From Leptasterias polaris (taxonomy: Eukaryota > Echinodermata > Asteroidea > Forcipulatida > Asteriidae), in contig JAZGTN010000016.1 in NCBI GenBank assembly GCA_037783415.1, forward strand, positions 5,019,001 to 5,083,000: DNA of 64,000 nt, written 5' to 3'. A program made the position numbers and the translations under genes. The notes beneath the pieces were generated by a model. The model was not told the origin of the DNA. It searched no databases and saw only the letters and a list, made by a program, of their open reading frames with translations. The first letter of the stretch is position 1, and each line of letters starts with the position of its first letter. This document shows, piece by piece, positions 52,100 to 64,000 of this stretch.

Positions 52100-52962
52100 T
52101 AGGGAGTTCGGTGGTTTTTGCATTTTTTCATCACACCTCTACAAATTTTGTATCAATGGAAAGCTTGTTTCAAAAGAGGTTCACTGGTGCTTAAATCAGC
52201 TTCATAGCTTGAAATACAATGGAGTTATGCCATTTTAAAGAAGGAAGTATGACCCGTTTGTGTCTGTATTTAATGGTGTTCTTCATGTTGTTGATGCAAA
52301 ACTGGTCATGGCTTTAAATTTGGGTGACATTCTGCTTGACTTGTGAATATACACTAGGACTGGGAATTCCTGTGTCGCCATTTCTCGCTAGCCTTAAAAC
52401 GGCACTGAAAATGTTTTTCTAGACTCCCCCCATTTATGATGGTTTCAGAAGGTGTCTCAAACTCCTTCAATGTAAATTCATCTTTTATTTCATAAACATG
52501 AGGAGAAAATTACCTGTTTTCTGACGCAATTTTGATACGGTACACCAATGGCACAGCAGAGTCGACCTATATCAAATCTGGTACCTAGAGAACGCGACTT
52601 TCTTCAACTTATTGAAAAAAGCATGTCTGTCTCATAAGGTCAAAGGGTACTTGCAGTCGAGGCAATTTAGAGCAGCAACTTCTAGCGGCATAGCGAAGAG
52701 GGTGGGCTCCATCGGCAGTTCATCATTTATGAGCTCTGACGTACGCGCAAATTAAGAGGTATATATTTCGAAATATAAAGCTTCTTTTTTCCTGTTTTAA
52801 GGGTTTCCATTGAAGAAGACACAGGCCTTTTATCTCTTCAAAAATCAAATCAGAGTGGAATTTGAGCAAAGGGAACTATTAAAAAACATGTGAAGTTTGC
52901 AACCAGTTTCCGTACGCTTCCAGATAGGATCGCCGTGTTTACGTTTTTCGCTGAACTCCCTA
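52100..52962. mobile_element. 0.86-kb element with TAGGGAGTTC ends and 7-bp target duplication
   Basis: TAGGGAGTTCGGTGGTTTTT at the left mirrors TTTTTCGCTGAACTCCCTA at the right. CTTGTAG flanks both sides (52093-52099, 52963-52969). hAT-like ends. No ORF. Confidence 0.85.
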
Positions 52963-53674
52963 CTTGTAGGGGCTTACATTGACATACTGTACAGTACACA
53001 CTAACATTTAGTGTAATTCTTTATACTAAAATTACAGTATACATTTACAATGCTTAGGTTACAACAAGTTCAAATTATGTGCATGTACAGTGAGTAAGTG
53101 TAACTAGCGTAACCATGGTCAGCACTGAACATGGTGTAACTGACACTACTGCAGTACCACTGCACTAGTCCTTTACCATGCTTGCTACTTTACTTGGCTT
53201 ATCATGGGAAAATGATGTAAATACTAAATGTTTGTAAACTGCCAATGCCATTCCTGACAGTGACGTATGACTGAAGCTCCTGAGAACTACAGTTGTGAGG
53301 AATAATTAATTAGTAATAAATAATCATATTATTTTTAATAGAACCAAATTTATTTTATAAGGAATTTGTAGTGTTGATTTTTTATTTCTTATTTTTTTAT
53401 ACAATCAGTCAGTGCATTATAACTAAGAAGGTCTTGTCTGTGGTCCTTTCTCTATGGTCTCATCAACTTGATGAGTAAATAATTTTGGGAGGAAGTGTCA
53501 TCCTCATCATTGGGCTGGTTTCATTCTTTGTCGGCTGAAGCCCTCCTCTAGAAATTTCAATTCTCTTCTGTCACTTGTCATTCTATTCCATGGAGTTTCA
53601 TTATTTGCAGTACAAGTTTTCTCATGATACCGTTTTCAAGCCTGGAGTTATATATGAAGGCCAAGTTGATGTCC

Positions 53675-53840
53675 AGGGTCCAATTTCATAGAGCTGCTTG
53701 CTTAGCAGAATTGAGCAGGATACCAGTCACAAATTGAACATGTGATATTGTAGTTTGGCTGGTAACCTTATTCTGGTAAGCATACTTTTGTTGTGCTGAG
53801 CTAATTTTTGTGCATATAAGCAGCTCTATGAAATTGGGCC
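53675..53840 (+). mobile_element. Foldback MITE family A
   Basis: GGGTCCAATTTCATAGAGCT to AGCTCTATGAAATTGGGCC. Confidence 0.83.
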
Positions 53841-53992
53841 GAGGCAATTGCTTCCGTTGCCCCTGGTGAGTTACGGTATCAAGCCTGCTTACTTTCAAAT
53901 CAACTGTTACTATGGTGAATTCCTACTCTCTGTGCTCAATACATGAAGCCCTACATTTATTATTACATTCAGTATGTTTTCATGGACCTCAT

Positions 53993-54957
53993 CAGGGCTC
54001 GAAATTAACACTGGACCGCAGGCCCGAGGCCAGTGATTTTAGCGTCGGTCCAGTAAACTTTATACCGAACAAGTCCGGCGGTCTTGTGTTTTTTTAACAT
54101 AATAAAAGTATTATTAACATGAAATGTATTATCTTTCATTAAATAAATGTATTTAAATCTCAGTTTAAAAAGTTGTTGTTTTACTTGTTGTCGTCAAATT
54201 ATTTCCGAGCGCGGAACACATCCAACCCGGCCGACCGTTCGTCGTGCTGCAAGTTCCCTCTATCCAGTTTGCTCATGCCCATGACCACTGCACTGGGCTC
54301 AAACCATAGGCTTTAGGCACCCGGGGGGACGAGCGAACGGCACCCTCCATTCCGTGCATGCGTGATTGTACTGGTGCCCGGCGGAACACCACAGTACAGC
54401 GCTTCGTTCGTTCACCACTGACCATGTGCATGTCATGATGTGTTGGGTGCAACACATTGGATGTAGTCACTTTAAAGTCTGATACCTTACCAACGATTTA
54501 TACAGTGTTGAAATCGTATTAATGACGTATAGGTTGTATTCTTTCAACTCCACACAACCCTGTGTTGCATGGATTAAAAGTAACGTCTTGTTTCCACACG
54601 TCTTGCATGCTTCGTTTGTTAAATTTTGACAACGTTGTTGTCCTGTCAAAACGATCGTCAAAACTTATTTCATTTTTTCTATGGCAGCAAACATCGTGTA
54701 AAAAGAAGGTATGTGGAAATTTCTCGAAGGGGTTTCAAAGCCCAAACTGCCTGTTAAGCAATCTGCAAGTGAAAAACTTGCACAGGCGCAGAAGTATGAA
54801 AAAACAAGTAAACTTTTGGTGTGTTTTTGTTGCGTTTTGGATTTTTTTCTTCTCATAGTCATATGACTTCGGTCTTGTAAAAAATGTTCCGGTCCAGTAA
54901 AAATTCTGAGCAACAAGCCCTGCGGTCTTGTGGATTTTTTCCCCAAATTCGAGCCCT
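53993..54957 (-). mobile_element. hAT-like element (family E), long copy
   Basis: CAGGGCTCGAAATTAACACT at the left and CCCCAAATTCGAGCCCT at the right. Flanks GACCTCAT and GACTCAT suggest an 8-bp duplication with one base lost. It carries about 600 bp of extra interior (54200-54850) absent from the short copies, so it may be closer to a progenitor. No transposase recognised. Confidence 0.8.
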
Positions 54958-55184
54958 GACTCATAGTAACTCGCGTTAATTAAATGTATCTTGAATGTTT
55001 ATCTTACAAAATACGTAATAATTTAATCCTTTGAAACAGTCAAACTGAAGGACACGTTTTTGCTGAATCTGATTAGGATACAGATTTCCGAATACAATGG
55101 ATTTTCTTATCTTTTCTGATGATTCAGTTACAGGATTGAAATTTTATTACAAATAAAACAAAAACTTAAAATGGGTAAAGCAAC

Positions 55185-55290
55185 CAAAAGGGCTAGATAG
55201 CTTAATTGGTATGTACATTGTAGAGTGGGACACGTTAATCCGGAGGTCTTAGGTTCAAGTTCCTCTCTAGTAAATGTCTCTTTGTGACAC
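55185..55290 (+). mobile_element. tRNA-derived SINE remnant
   Basis: GGGCTAGATAGCTTAATTGG (A-box-like) and TCTTAGGTTCAAGTTCC (B-box-like) at tRNA spacing. The stems do not pair. Confidence 0.5.
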
Positions 55291-55982
55291 CCATAATTAA
55301 AACAAAATAATATAAATATCGCGATATTTATTGTGAACAATGTTGCTTTCATGTAAACTGTAAAGTATGTGAAATTTGTGATAATTTTGAAATAAAAGAA
55401 GTTGCAAAACTCCACTGAAGAAAAAAAAAATAGAGATTTAGAGTTTGTCTTACCACAGACTCAAGGTGTTCGGTTTTCTACTGAGAATATTTGAAGGGGC
55501 ATCAAGGCAATGACAAGGGGCAAGGAGGATTGGAAAGTCTATGATATCCTGAAACAGTGGGCTATTACCAGTATTGGTATTAGTTTGTGTTTAATAGTTG
55601 GAACCCATTTCCAGTTGCCGACTTACATACATTTTGTAACACCTACTGGTGGCTATGGCATCAAGCAATACCTTATTGCACGGCAGAAAAATTTCCTGAC
55701 AACATCAGGCAGTCTCCTTTAATATCCATGCTCTAAATGTCTCTTAAATCCTACCTATTCTAGAGAGCTTATTGTATGTCACAATGAGCAACTACCGTTG
55801 GATTGACGCCTTATGAATTTCATGATTGATGGATTGATTGATTGTAATCGGATTAAGTTTTGTTTCGTCATTGGGGATAATTTGTTCTATGAGATATGAT
55901 CAGTTAGAAAATTTACATAAATGTAGAAAGTCCAACAATAGAATTACAGGTAGTTTCAAATTGCAGGTGTCGCCAATCAGAG

Positions 55983-56161
55983 TCTCCCCTAACAATGGTC
56001 CGCTTGCCAAATGCAGTTGAAACTCCTAAGGGCCAGTCAAAATTCACTCTAATTGGTCCGGCTGGCTAGTTCAGTGTTGAAAAGCATCCCTATTTAATAT
56101 GGAATATGGGCCAGCTGGCTACAGAAATGTAGTCATCGAAGAAGTTAAGAGCAAACCCTGC
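55983..56161 (+). mobile_element. 'GGTCCGCTGGCC' repeat (family G)
   Basis: CTCCCCTAACAATGGTCCGC to AGAGCAAACCCTG, with AAAGCATCCCTATTTAATAT as in 61615-61825. Confidence 0.75.
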
Positions 56162-57084
56162 CCTGGCTACTGCAGTAAATTCCCCCAGATGCCAACCCCC
56201 CCCCCCCCCCCCCCCCCCCGTCTCCCTTCTTCTTTCTCTCCAAAACTGCAAAGAGAAATTTAAAAAAAATTGTCTCTTTTTTCCAAATGTTCTCGATTCC
56301 CTTTAGATAAGCCCCTGTACTCTGTCTTTGGAGACCCCCCCCCCCAGTTTTCCCTCTTTCCAAATGCAAAGGTTCTTGCGAGAATCCCTTATAAATCCCG
56401 TCATGACCTTTTCTTAAACTTTGCCGCTTCTCTTCCCATGGTTGGGGTAAAACGTGTTGTTACCTGTCAGGAGGAGATGTTTGTCTGTCTGTCTGAGGGG
56501 AAGGGTGTTGTTGAAGGAAACAGAGACGGCTCCTACGCCCACTGAGTGAACCTATCCAAGTATTAAATTGTAAAATGGATTTGCCAAGATGTCAAAACAA
56601 GAAAAAAACAAGTTGGATCCTGCCCAGTGTACATCTACATGACCTTTCAGTTGTCATACATCTTAGACTGTTGATGTTTTTTGCTTTTTTCCATACTTTT
56701 AAATGTTTTTTTAATGTATTTTTTGTTTGATTGAGATGAAAATATGTTTTCTACACACGTATCAGGCATAACATTCCTCTTATTTAAATGTGGTTTCGAT
56801 TTATTTTTTAGCTCTCAGATAAATCAGCAAATTTGTGAAGTAGACTGAAAAGTCTACTAAAAATCTACAGCATGGTATGTGTAGGTCATCCCTTTTACTC
56901 AAACTGCAAATGTTTGCTGACCATGTTGTTTGCATTGCCAAAAAGAAGAGAAAAGAAAACAAGGAAACTTTGAGACTATCTGACATTGTTTTTATAAAGG
57001 GAAGGGGCGGGGCAACAAATAGGGAAGGTAGTGTACAATTTATGTTGAATGATAATAATACCGAGTGTATCATTACAGACATGT

Positions 57085-57481
57085 CAGGGCTTGAAATCAA
57101 CATTGGACCGCAGGCCCGCGGCCGGTGATTTTAGCATTGGGCCAGTAAACTCGTGACTGGACAAGTCTGGCAGTCTTGTGTGTTTTTTTCTTCAAATGTT
57201 GACTTTCTTAGTCTGATAAATATCTTTCAGTTCTGTTCTTGAGTAGTGAAGAATGCTTGAATGGGATAAATCTTCTCTTAGTGCTTGTTCGAATTGAAAC
57301 ACTTCAAATATGTTAACCTGGGTAGGTTTTTTTCCTTCTCATTTCAATTCTGGTCTTGTAAAAAAGTCTGGTCTTGTAAAAAAGCCTGGTCCAGTGAACT
57401 TTATGAGCTACAGGCCCTGCTGTCTTATGGATTACCCCCCCCCCCAAAAAAAAAAAAAAATTATATATTAATTTGAGGCCT
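57085..57481 (-). mobile_element. hAT-like element (family E)
   Basis: CAGGGCTTGAAATCAACATT at the left, GGTCTTGTAAAA and CTACAGGCCCTGCTGTCTTA inside. The right end is decayed after a C11/A15 run. Confidence 0.7.
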
Positions 57482-58382
57482 GCATGTACATGTACAATAC
57501 ATACCTGCATGTGGCAGTATGGTAAAGATTTGTACGTTTTGAAAGTACATGTATTTCGGTTGAGGATTATTTGTTTAAAAACAAAATCTTAATTTCCTTC
57601 AAACGTCCGTCCGTGAAAGAAGTTCAAGGGGTTTGATTCTCAAGTCCAAGTTTGGGTAGAGACCAGAAAGAAATTGTTTGTAAAACAAAAGGTATCGTGA
57701 CCAAGATTTTACAGCAAATTCAGACAGCTTGCTGAAGCCAAGAACCAAATCCCCTACCCACCCACCTTCTTTTCAAGTTTCCCAAATCGCATTGTGAATT
57801 TTCAATGCAACCTTTTAGTTTTAATGGTCTAGAACTGACACCTTGCTTTGGCTTTGCCAGCAGATTCTGTTTGGTTTAGAAAAATGACACTTCACTGGTT
57901 TTTTTATATCCACAGCTGGCGCGGTTAATAAACACTGTTTGAGTTTGATCATATTTCAAACATGCCATTGGCATAGGGAATAGTGTACAGTTTTGGTCGC
58001 CTGTTTTTTTCTTTAATGTTTACCTTCTGGAAGGTAAACATACATGAAAAACATGTATCTTGATTTAAGTTCCCAAGCGCAAATAAATGGCGGTAGGGCT
58101 GGGGGGGGGGGGGGGGAACTTAACAATAGTATGTAACCAAGTTGGGAAGTCATTCAAGGAAATTCAGCAAAACGGTGGTTGTTTGTGAAAATGTACATGT
58201 ATGCATGTTTTCTGTATAATTTGTTAGGGTTTTATGTTGTTTTTGTTTTCCAAATTTTGTGCCCGAGATATCACATGAATCTCTTTTTCTTCCTGAAGGT
58301 CATATTTTGTAATCACACTTTTTAATTGAACTTGTCATCGATTGGTTAAGCTCTGTCACTTTCTAAATTCATCCCAGTTTAA

Positions 58383-58766
58383 AGGGAGGGTAGTAGACCT
58401 TCAGTAATTACTCCAAAAGTTAATGACCATAAAACTTACTTGGTAAGAAGCACTGCAGCTGTTGATCATGTATAACATTTTGAGAAACAATTCCCTTCCA
58501 AGGAATGTGGTTTTAGAGAGAGAGGAATTCAAAAACAATTCAATCTGAGAAACATTTCTGCATGAAATTGTTCTCAGATTGTGTATTCCAATTATGGGTT
58601 ATTCGTCCTGCGTGGACATTACCGCTCCAGATTTTCGGCAATATCTCAAAAAACACCACTACCTTTTGAAACTAAATTTCCATACTTTTATTGTATAGGC
58701 CCTATGTCTACATTTATTTAGGATTAAAACAATCAAACGGTACCCAAAATATAGTATACTTTCCCT
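58383..58766 (+). mobile_element. Family-D TTAA element, full length
   Basis: AGGGAGGGTAGTAGACC at the left, TATAGTATACTTTCCCT at the right, TTAA at 58379-58382 and 58767-58770. 384 bp, no ORF. Confidence 0.87.
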
Positions 58767-58857
58767 TTAACCCTCCTACTCTTGGTAACATTTTCCAGTG
58801 AGTTGACCAACCATTTGAAACCATTCAACTGCACTGGTTGTGTATGATGGCACAACT

Positions 58858-58992
58858 GTGCACATAACATGTGTGTACTGTGTACATGTAGATGCATTTA
58901 CCACATGATATTACATTGCAGGCTGGCATAGTTTATCTACCATTCAAAACCACAGTGGATGATATTGAATGGTCAGACAGTAGAAGGGTTAA
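58858..58992 (+). repeat. Dispersed repeat family K
   Basis: Same blocks as 41010-41250 (GGCATAGTTTATCTACCATT, ACAGTGGATGATATTGAATG). Confidence 0.7.
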
Positions 58993-59359
58993 TGCAATTA
59001 TCACTTTTCACAGGTAGGTTGTATTTTCATTGAAATGTTGAGGATTTGAATAAATTTACTCGCCCAAAATCCACTGATGTATTATCCCTTTAAAACATTG
59101 GCCAAAGAAATGCCTTTGCAGAGGAAGTGGGATGTTTTCACATTTGATAGTCAGTGTGTGGACATCTAGAGCAGACCAGTAAATGTCAGGGTGCTGTTTT
59201 ATTAGAAATTTTACGCTGAAACGGTCATGTTAATGTTGGAACAGTAAAGCCCCATAGGGGGGCCAACTGCAAATACATGTGCCACTAGAGACACTGTACT
59301 TGGAGTTACCAGGAGTATCGTCAACTGTCTGTACTGATGTATGCATCAAGCATGTTTGC

Positions 59360-59382
59360 TGGCTGGCTGGCTGGCTGGCTGG
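59360..59382. repeat. (GGCT)n microsatellite
   Basis: About five GGCT units. Confidence 0.85.
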
Positions 59383-60001
59383 AGTGACGACGAGTCGATA
59401 TATTTTGACAAATAATTTATGCTGTCTTCTCGAAAGTGCGTCTTGACATTAAAGATGTTACCACTGTGGATCTTAGTTAATAAAGTTCACAGAAAGATGA
59501 CTTGCTGGAATGTTATATTACAATGTTTAACAAAAATGAAACTTTGTTGTCATAAGAGTATTGGATGCGTGTGTTTGCATTGTTGCAGAATATAATCACA
59601 GGTGAAATCTGGACTGTTCCATTCCACTAGGCAAAGCCAGGTGAAATTGTAAAGCCTGATTTCACTGAGTAATCATATACTTCAAGAATAATGCACCAAT
59701 GAAATGCATTCAATATTGATTTTATATATTTCACACAATACATGTATTTCCTTGTCATTCAAACTTGTTTCCCATTAAACACAGAATGGACATGGAAACT
59801 CGTCCATCGCACACTCTGAAAATTCTAAGAGCCCCTTCTACATGTAACTGTCTAAACAACGTGGACTAACCAACCTTGTTCGCCGTGACACAACCTTGCC
59901 TCATTTGGAAAAACAAGCGGGGAAAAATTGGTTTTGTAAAAAGATGCTGCGAAGTGTCCAAAGCATCCTATATAATACTCCTATATAAATTTTGGAGCGT
60001 A

Positions 60002-60430
60002 ACAATAATAATAATAATAATAATAATAATGAAAACTTATAAAGCGCACAAATCCATCAAAGTGCTCATGGCGCTAAATACAAACAATAACATACACATG
60101 TACAATAACCAAAATAGAAACGTAAGCATAAGCTAAGAAGAAATCCAGAACATGTGGTAGAGAAATACAATACAAATGCAATATCTAAGAAAAACATTGA
60201 AGGGTAAAAATCAAACCATTTACTCAAATACTTGATTGAAAAGATGTGTCTTAAGGTTTGTTTTAAATTGAGTTAAAGAAACAGATGATTTTACGAGTGC
60301 TGGCAATTTGTTCCATAGGCGTGGGGCAGCATGTGAGAAAGATCGGTCTCCCCATGAATGTAACGACAGTTTACACGGCAAAATGAAGGATGACACGTGA
60401 TGCTAGATCCTGCAATCAAATGACAAGGGG
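60002..60430 (-). mobile_element. Non-LTR retrotransposon (LINE) 3' end, - strand
   Basis: Read on the - strand, the frame ending at a TAA (60220-60222) encodes WGDRSFSHAAPRLWNKLPAL then VKSSVSLTQFKTNLKTHLFN and QVFE. This is the typical C-terminus of a LINE reverse-transcriptase polyprotein (CR1/L2/Rex-like W..LP..L....SL..FK..LKTHLF). A 3' UTR and (ATT)n tail (60005-60031) follow. 5'-truncated. Confidence 0.88.
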
Positions 60431-60719
60431 CCTCCTAAAATCATGAAGACAGCCCCCTTAAAATGTCATAAAACATGATGTGATTGTAATTTGTAATAAG
60501 GCAACTCTAAGCTTAATGGTTATTTTCATAGCTCCAACACAAAAACATGTTCAATCCAAAACTAAAGTTTTGTCCTTCAATTGCATTTACTCGTTGGCCA
60601 AAGACACTGAGGAATTATCAAATGTGGCTCATGAATACATCCCAGACAAATTGCTAAGAGCCAATGGCATGATTATCAATGTTGAGTTCTGTTTAGGGTG
60701 GGGTTCTCGCTGGGAGATA

Positions 60720-61440
60720 AGTTGTTGTTACAGTATGGTTGACCTGTCTCTGGTTTGTTGGTTGAGCACCATTGATTATTGCTTGTGGTCAGTCTAATTT
60801 TGAAGTATGTGGAACTCTTGTTGGTCAGACATTTTGTAACTCCATGGTCAGACCATGGTCAAACATCCTAGGGCTATGATTACACAATGGAAGTTGGTCA
60901 GTTCATGGATGTAACACCATTCCTTGTACTGGCTTGGTTGGGTGGCTAGTCTGGGCCTTGTTTGCTAAGGATGTGAGACTATTTCTTGTTGAGGTATGGT
61001 TTGAGTGGCTAGTCTTGGCCTTGCTTGCTGAGAACTGTAGACTGTGGCCAGTATTTTGGATGTGAAACCATTCCTTGTGTATTGGCATGGTTGGATGGCT
61101 AGTCTGTGGTATGTTGGTGAAGCACCATTGACTGTGGTCAGTACATGGATGTAACACCATTCCTTGTATTGGCATGGTTGGGTGGCTAGTCTGGGCCTTG
61201 TTTGCTAAGGATGTGAGACTATTTCTTGTTGAGGTATGGTTTGAGTGGCTAGTCTGGGGCATGTTAGATAAGCACCATTGAGTCCATTGACTGTGGTCAG
61301 TACTTGAATAGGATACCATTCCTTGTGTTGATGTGGTTTGGTAGGTGAGTCTGGGACATGTACTGTAGGCTCTATAGCACTGTGGAGGGAGGTCAGTATT
61401 TGGATGGAGACCATTTTGCTGTGTACACATGATCTGGGGG
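60720..61440. repeat. Minisatellite with 240-bp higher-order period
   Basis: TGGCTAGTCTGGG.CTTG, TGTAACACCATTCCTTGT and ACTGTGGTCAGTA recur about every 50-65 bp. A 108-bp block at 60907 repeats nearly exactly at 61147, 240 bp later. Confidence 0.88.
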
Positions 61441-61469
61441 GCTATCTGGGGCTTGTTTATTCCTTTTCA

Positions 61470-62015
61470 CATTACAGAGCCAATTTCAGGAAATAAACCC
61501 CGGGAAGATCCTAGGGAATTTGAACCCCATCGCCACCTCATGTTCATTTCGCATTCAATGCTATTTTCCTGGGAAGAATGAACACTCTGCATGCTAACCC
61601 AGCGTTCTCTCTTGACAGTGGTCCGCTGGCCAACTGCCAATTAAAACACCTGAGGACCAGTCAAAATTCACTCCAAATGGTCTGGCTGGCTAGCTCAGTG
61701 TTGCAAAGCATCCCTATTTCATTTGAAATATGGACTAGTGAAATAACTGACTAATGAAATGACAAGCTAACTAGGCCTGCTAACTACATTTGTAGATACT
61801 GAAAAAGTTTAGGGCAAACCCTGCTTAACCCCAGGTTTATCTCGCTTAACCCCAGGTTTATCTCGCTTAACCCTACTCCCAATCAGGGGTAACTATTTCC
61901 CAAGAAATGACAATTTTCCAGGAGCTTGCCGGGGTTAGCAATTCAAGTGCGATTAGGTATAACAAATTTTCTTGGGAATTTCCTGGGAAATTTGTCTGAT
62001 GTAAAAGGGCTTTAG
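61470..62015. mobile_element. Inverted-repeat element hosting a family-G insertion
   Basis: CCTTTTCACATTACAGAGCC at the left and TCTGATGTAAAAGGGCTTTA at the right look like inverted ends. CTGGGAAGAATG and CTTGGGAATTTCCTGGG palindromes inside. It is interrupted by 61615-61825 and by a duplicated TTAACCCCAGGTTTATCTCG (61827-61870). Confidence 0.5.
61615..61825 (+). mobile_element. 'GGTCCGCTGGCC' repeat (family G)
   Basis: ACAGTGGTCCGCTGGCCAAC to TTTAGGGCAAACCCTG. Confidence 0.75.
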
Positions 62016-62099
62016 AGTGAATGGAACTTCCACTTTCAGCTGTAGTTTACAGCTATGCTGAGGAATGGAGCACACTTCATTGTAACATGAAAGAGAACT

Positions 62100-62276
62100 G
62101 GGCCCAGTTTCACTGAGATGCTTAAGCACACAAATTAGCTAAGCACAACAAAATTAAGTTTACTAGACTAAGGTTACCAGCCAAAGTATGATGTCACATG
62201 CACAATTTGTGACTGGCATCCTGCTCATTTTGTTAAGCGATATTTTCTACTAAAGCAGCTCTATGAAGATGGGCCC
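62100..62276 (+). mobile_element. Foldback MITE family A
   Basis: GGGCCCAGTTTCACTGAGAT to GCTCTATGAAGATGGGCCC. Confidence 0.83.
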
Positions 62277-63699
62277 TGAGCTTAGTTCTTTAAGCAATTT
62301 GCCCCTGACTGTCATCACTTACTGTTAAATCACTATAATCTAATTTGTCTACTGTACTGCAGGCCTGTGAATGCCCAACACGGCAGGCTTAAATAAAGCT
62401 TATCAAATTCAGCTCATTAATATTAATGAGATGCAAATTCTGAAGGTTCACAAACACTCAGTTGTGCAAATTTTGAGTTGATCAGCTGATTTCCTCAAAA
62501 ACAATCATGTAAAATAGTGTCAGAGAAAACTGACAAACCATGTGCAAAGTTCTGTGTACTTTTTCCCACTTCCTCGTTTCTTTTGCAATTACGAAGTTTC
62601 ATTCTGCTTTTTAACAAATTCTGTAGCACACCAAAGGCAACTCATGAATATGGATGAGATGCAAATACTTAACAGACCGGTGGTCACTTGACACAACAGT
62701 ATTGTCATATAAGTAAATTCAATGCTGCTCATGAATAAACATAGGATGTGTATGAACTGCAATAGAGGATATTGCTTGAGGCACTATCTATCTACAGACA
62801 TGTCTGAAATAAACATTTCATCTGAAATGGAAGTACATGTACAGACCAATTCAGATTCTACTTATGGTCAGTTTATATCAAATCAAATAACATTTGTGTA
62901 GGACACGTTTTAACGTATGTTTCATTTTACATTTTGGGTTCAGCTCTTCAACCAAAGACTCAACCACTAAAATGTAAAAAAATATTATTTTCCACTGATG
63001 TAATAAATCATAATCTGTGTGGATTTCAAACTAGATTGAATTAAATTTTTACAGTTGTTACTTTGAACACAAATCCTTGAAATAAATCAGCCTTGCAAAT
63101 AATTTTTTTTCTGCATGCATTGTATGCTAAAAATACGAGCTTGACTGCTTTTTTTCTTTCGAGCGAGCAAAGGTACGGGAAACTACATGTAGGTAAGGTA
63201 ATGAAATAATGCACCAGACATGACATCATTCCTCTGGCTCTTAAGGTGACGACCGTCTGGGTCGAACTGAGCACAGCTAATGTACCGAGATGGGCACAGA
63301 ATTAAAACATTTTTTCTTTTTTTCTTTCAATGTGGGTGTGATAAAAGAGAATAACGATTCGTTGTGACTCTTTTTTTATGTTTTTTTTTTTATACTTATG
63401 ACTCGCGAAAATGAGAATTTAATTGGGCTGGGTGGAATCAACAAGACAAATATTTTTGTAATAAATTTGTTTTATTAATTTCTTTTTGAAGGGAAGCTGA
63501 CAGTTTATTTTGTTTTAGGATTAAAATGTTGAAGCAGGCCTAAGATTGGGTACAAGGCTGCTCTGTTTTCAAGTTTTTAAAGGGTGCTTCTTGTGGAAGA
63601 TTAAAGGAATAATTTGGAAGGCCACCAAGGCCTTCTCCAGGGCTACTGATGCCATTGTAACTGTGAAACTCTGGTTGAAAAATATATTTGGGTTTCTTT

Positions 63700-63880
63700 A
63701 TTCCTAGCTGTTTCTTTAACTTGGTTTAGGTGTTTCTTTTACTTGGTTTAGGTGTTTCTTTTACTTGGTTTACATTGTAGGTGTTTCTTTATTTTGGTGT
63801 AGACTTTTCTTTAACTTGATTTAGGTGTTTCTTCAAACTTGGTTAGGTGTTTCTTAAACTTGGTTTTGGTGTTGGGTGTA
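63700..63880 (+). repeat. Minisatellite, about 22-24 bp unit
   Basis: About seven units of GGTGTTTCTTTTACTTGGTT with internal length changes. Confidence 0.88.
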
Positions 63881-64000
63881 ACGCTTTATAAAGATAAGAT
63901 TGGTGTCAGACACGAGTGTGAAAGCTTCTGACTATAATTTTTATGAGTGTTGGGTCTTACTGTACCCCAACTTTTGTTAAGAACATGTCATAGATTAAGG

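Larger units (their letters stand above)
50646..64000 (+). other. NRBP1 intron 1 (part)
   Basis: No exon with pseudokinase homology recognised in 13.3 kb. Dominated by transposons and minisatellites listed separately. 53000-53670 and 62400-63700 look mostly unique and AT-rich. Confidence 0.5.

Noticed and set aside
56270..56545. 91-codon frame as an NRBP1 exon
   Set aside because: No similarity to the NRBP pseudokinase domain and no suitable splice frame.
60903..61430. 175-codon open frame on the - strand as a gene
   Set aside because: It lies wholly in a minisatellite, has no recognisable domain, no splice context and no conserved composition. Kept only as a low-interest observation.

Overview
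The window is animal (metazoan) nuclear DNA. Every real gene is split into short exons bounded by GT/AG splice sites, the introns are long and AT-rich, and the space between exons is packed with short inverted-repeat transposons and tRNA-derived SINEs. No bacterial operons, rRNA or CRISPR arrays are present. The gene set and the repeat types (TTAA-flanked MITEs, foldback MITEs, Leu-tRNA-like SINEs) suggest an invertebrate deuterostome. My best guess is an echinoderm, possibly a sea star, but that is inference from memory of such repeats and not a proof.

Three protein-coding loci are visible, all on the + strand. (1) 4163-28318: the 3' part of a protein 4.1 (EPB41/EPB41L family) gene. Fifteen exons encode the F2 and F3 lobes of the FERM domain, the FERM-adjacent region, a variable acidic/Thr-rich middle, and the diagnostic 4.1 C-terminal domain ending at a TAG. 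The F1 lobe and N-terminus lie upstream of the window. A roughly 3.3 kb repeat-poor, AT-rich tract after the stop is probably its 3' UTR. (2) 33924-44683: a complete nine-exon PPM1G gene (PP2C-type Ser/Thr phosphatase gamma, predicted 551 aa), with all recognisable metal-binding aspartates, a central Asp/Glu-rich insert and a C-terminal basic tail. An AATAAA signal follows at 45102. (3) 50520-50645: the first coding exon of an NRBP1-like (nuclear receptor binding protein) gene, whose remaining exons must lie beyond 64000.

PPM1G and NRBP1 are also neighbours in the human genome, so the 33.9-50.6 kb interval looks like ancient microsynteny. I know of no functional connection between 4.1 and the other two genes.

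About half of the window is recognisably repetitive. Several DNA-transposon families have terminal inverted repeats and target-site duplications that can be read directly: TA at 19623-21057 and 50913-51980, TTAA at 7339-7714 and 58383-58766, and 7-8 bp at 18608-18993 and 52100-52962. There is a LINE 3' end on the - strand at 60002-60430 and three minisatellites.

The most unusual structure is in PPM1G intron 5 (40400-40910). There, about 23 copies of a 20-24 bp unit repeat the exon's own last nine bases together with a GT donor-like site. PPM1G also has a duplicated 3' splice site upstream of exon 7 and a NAGNAG acceptor at exon 6.
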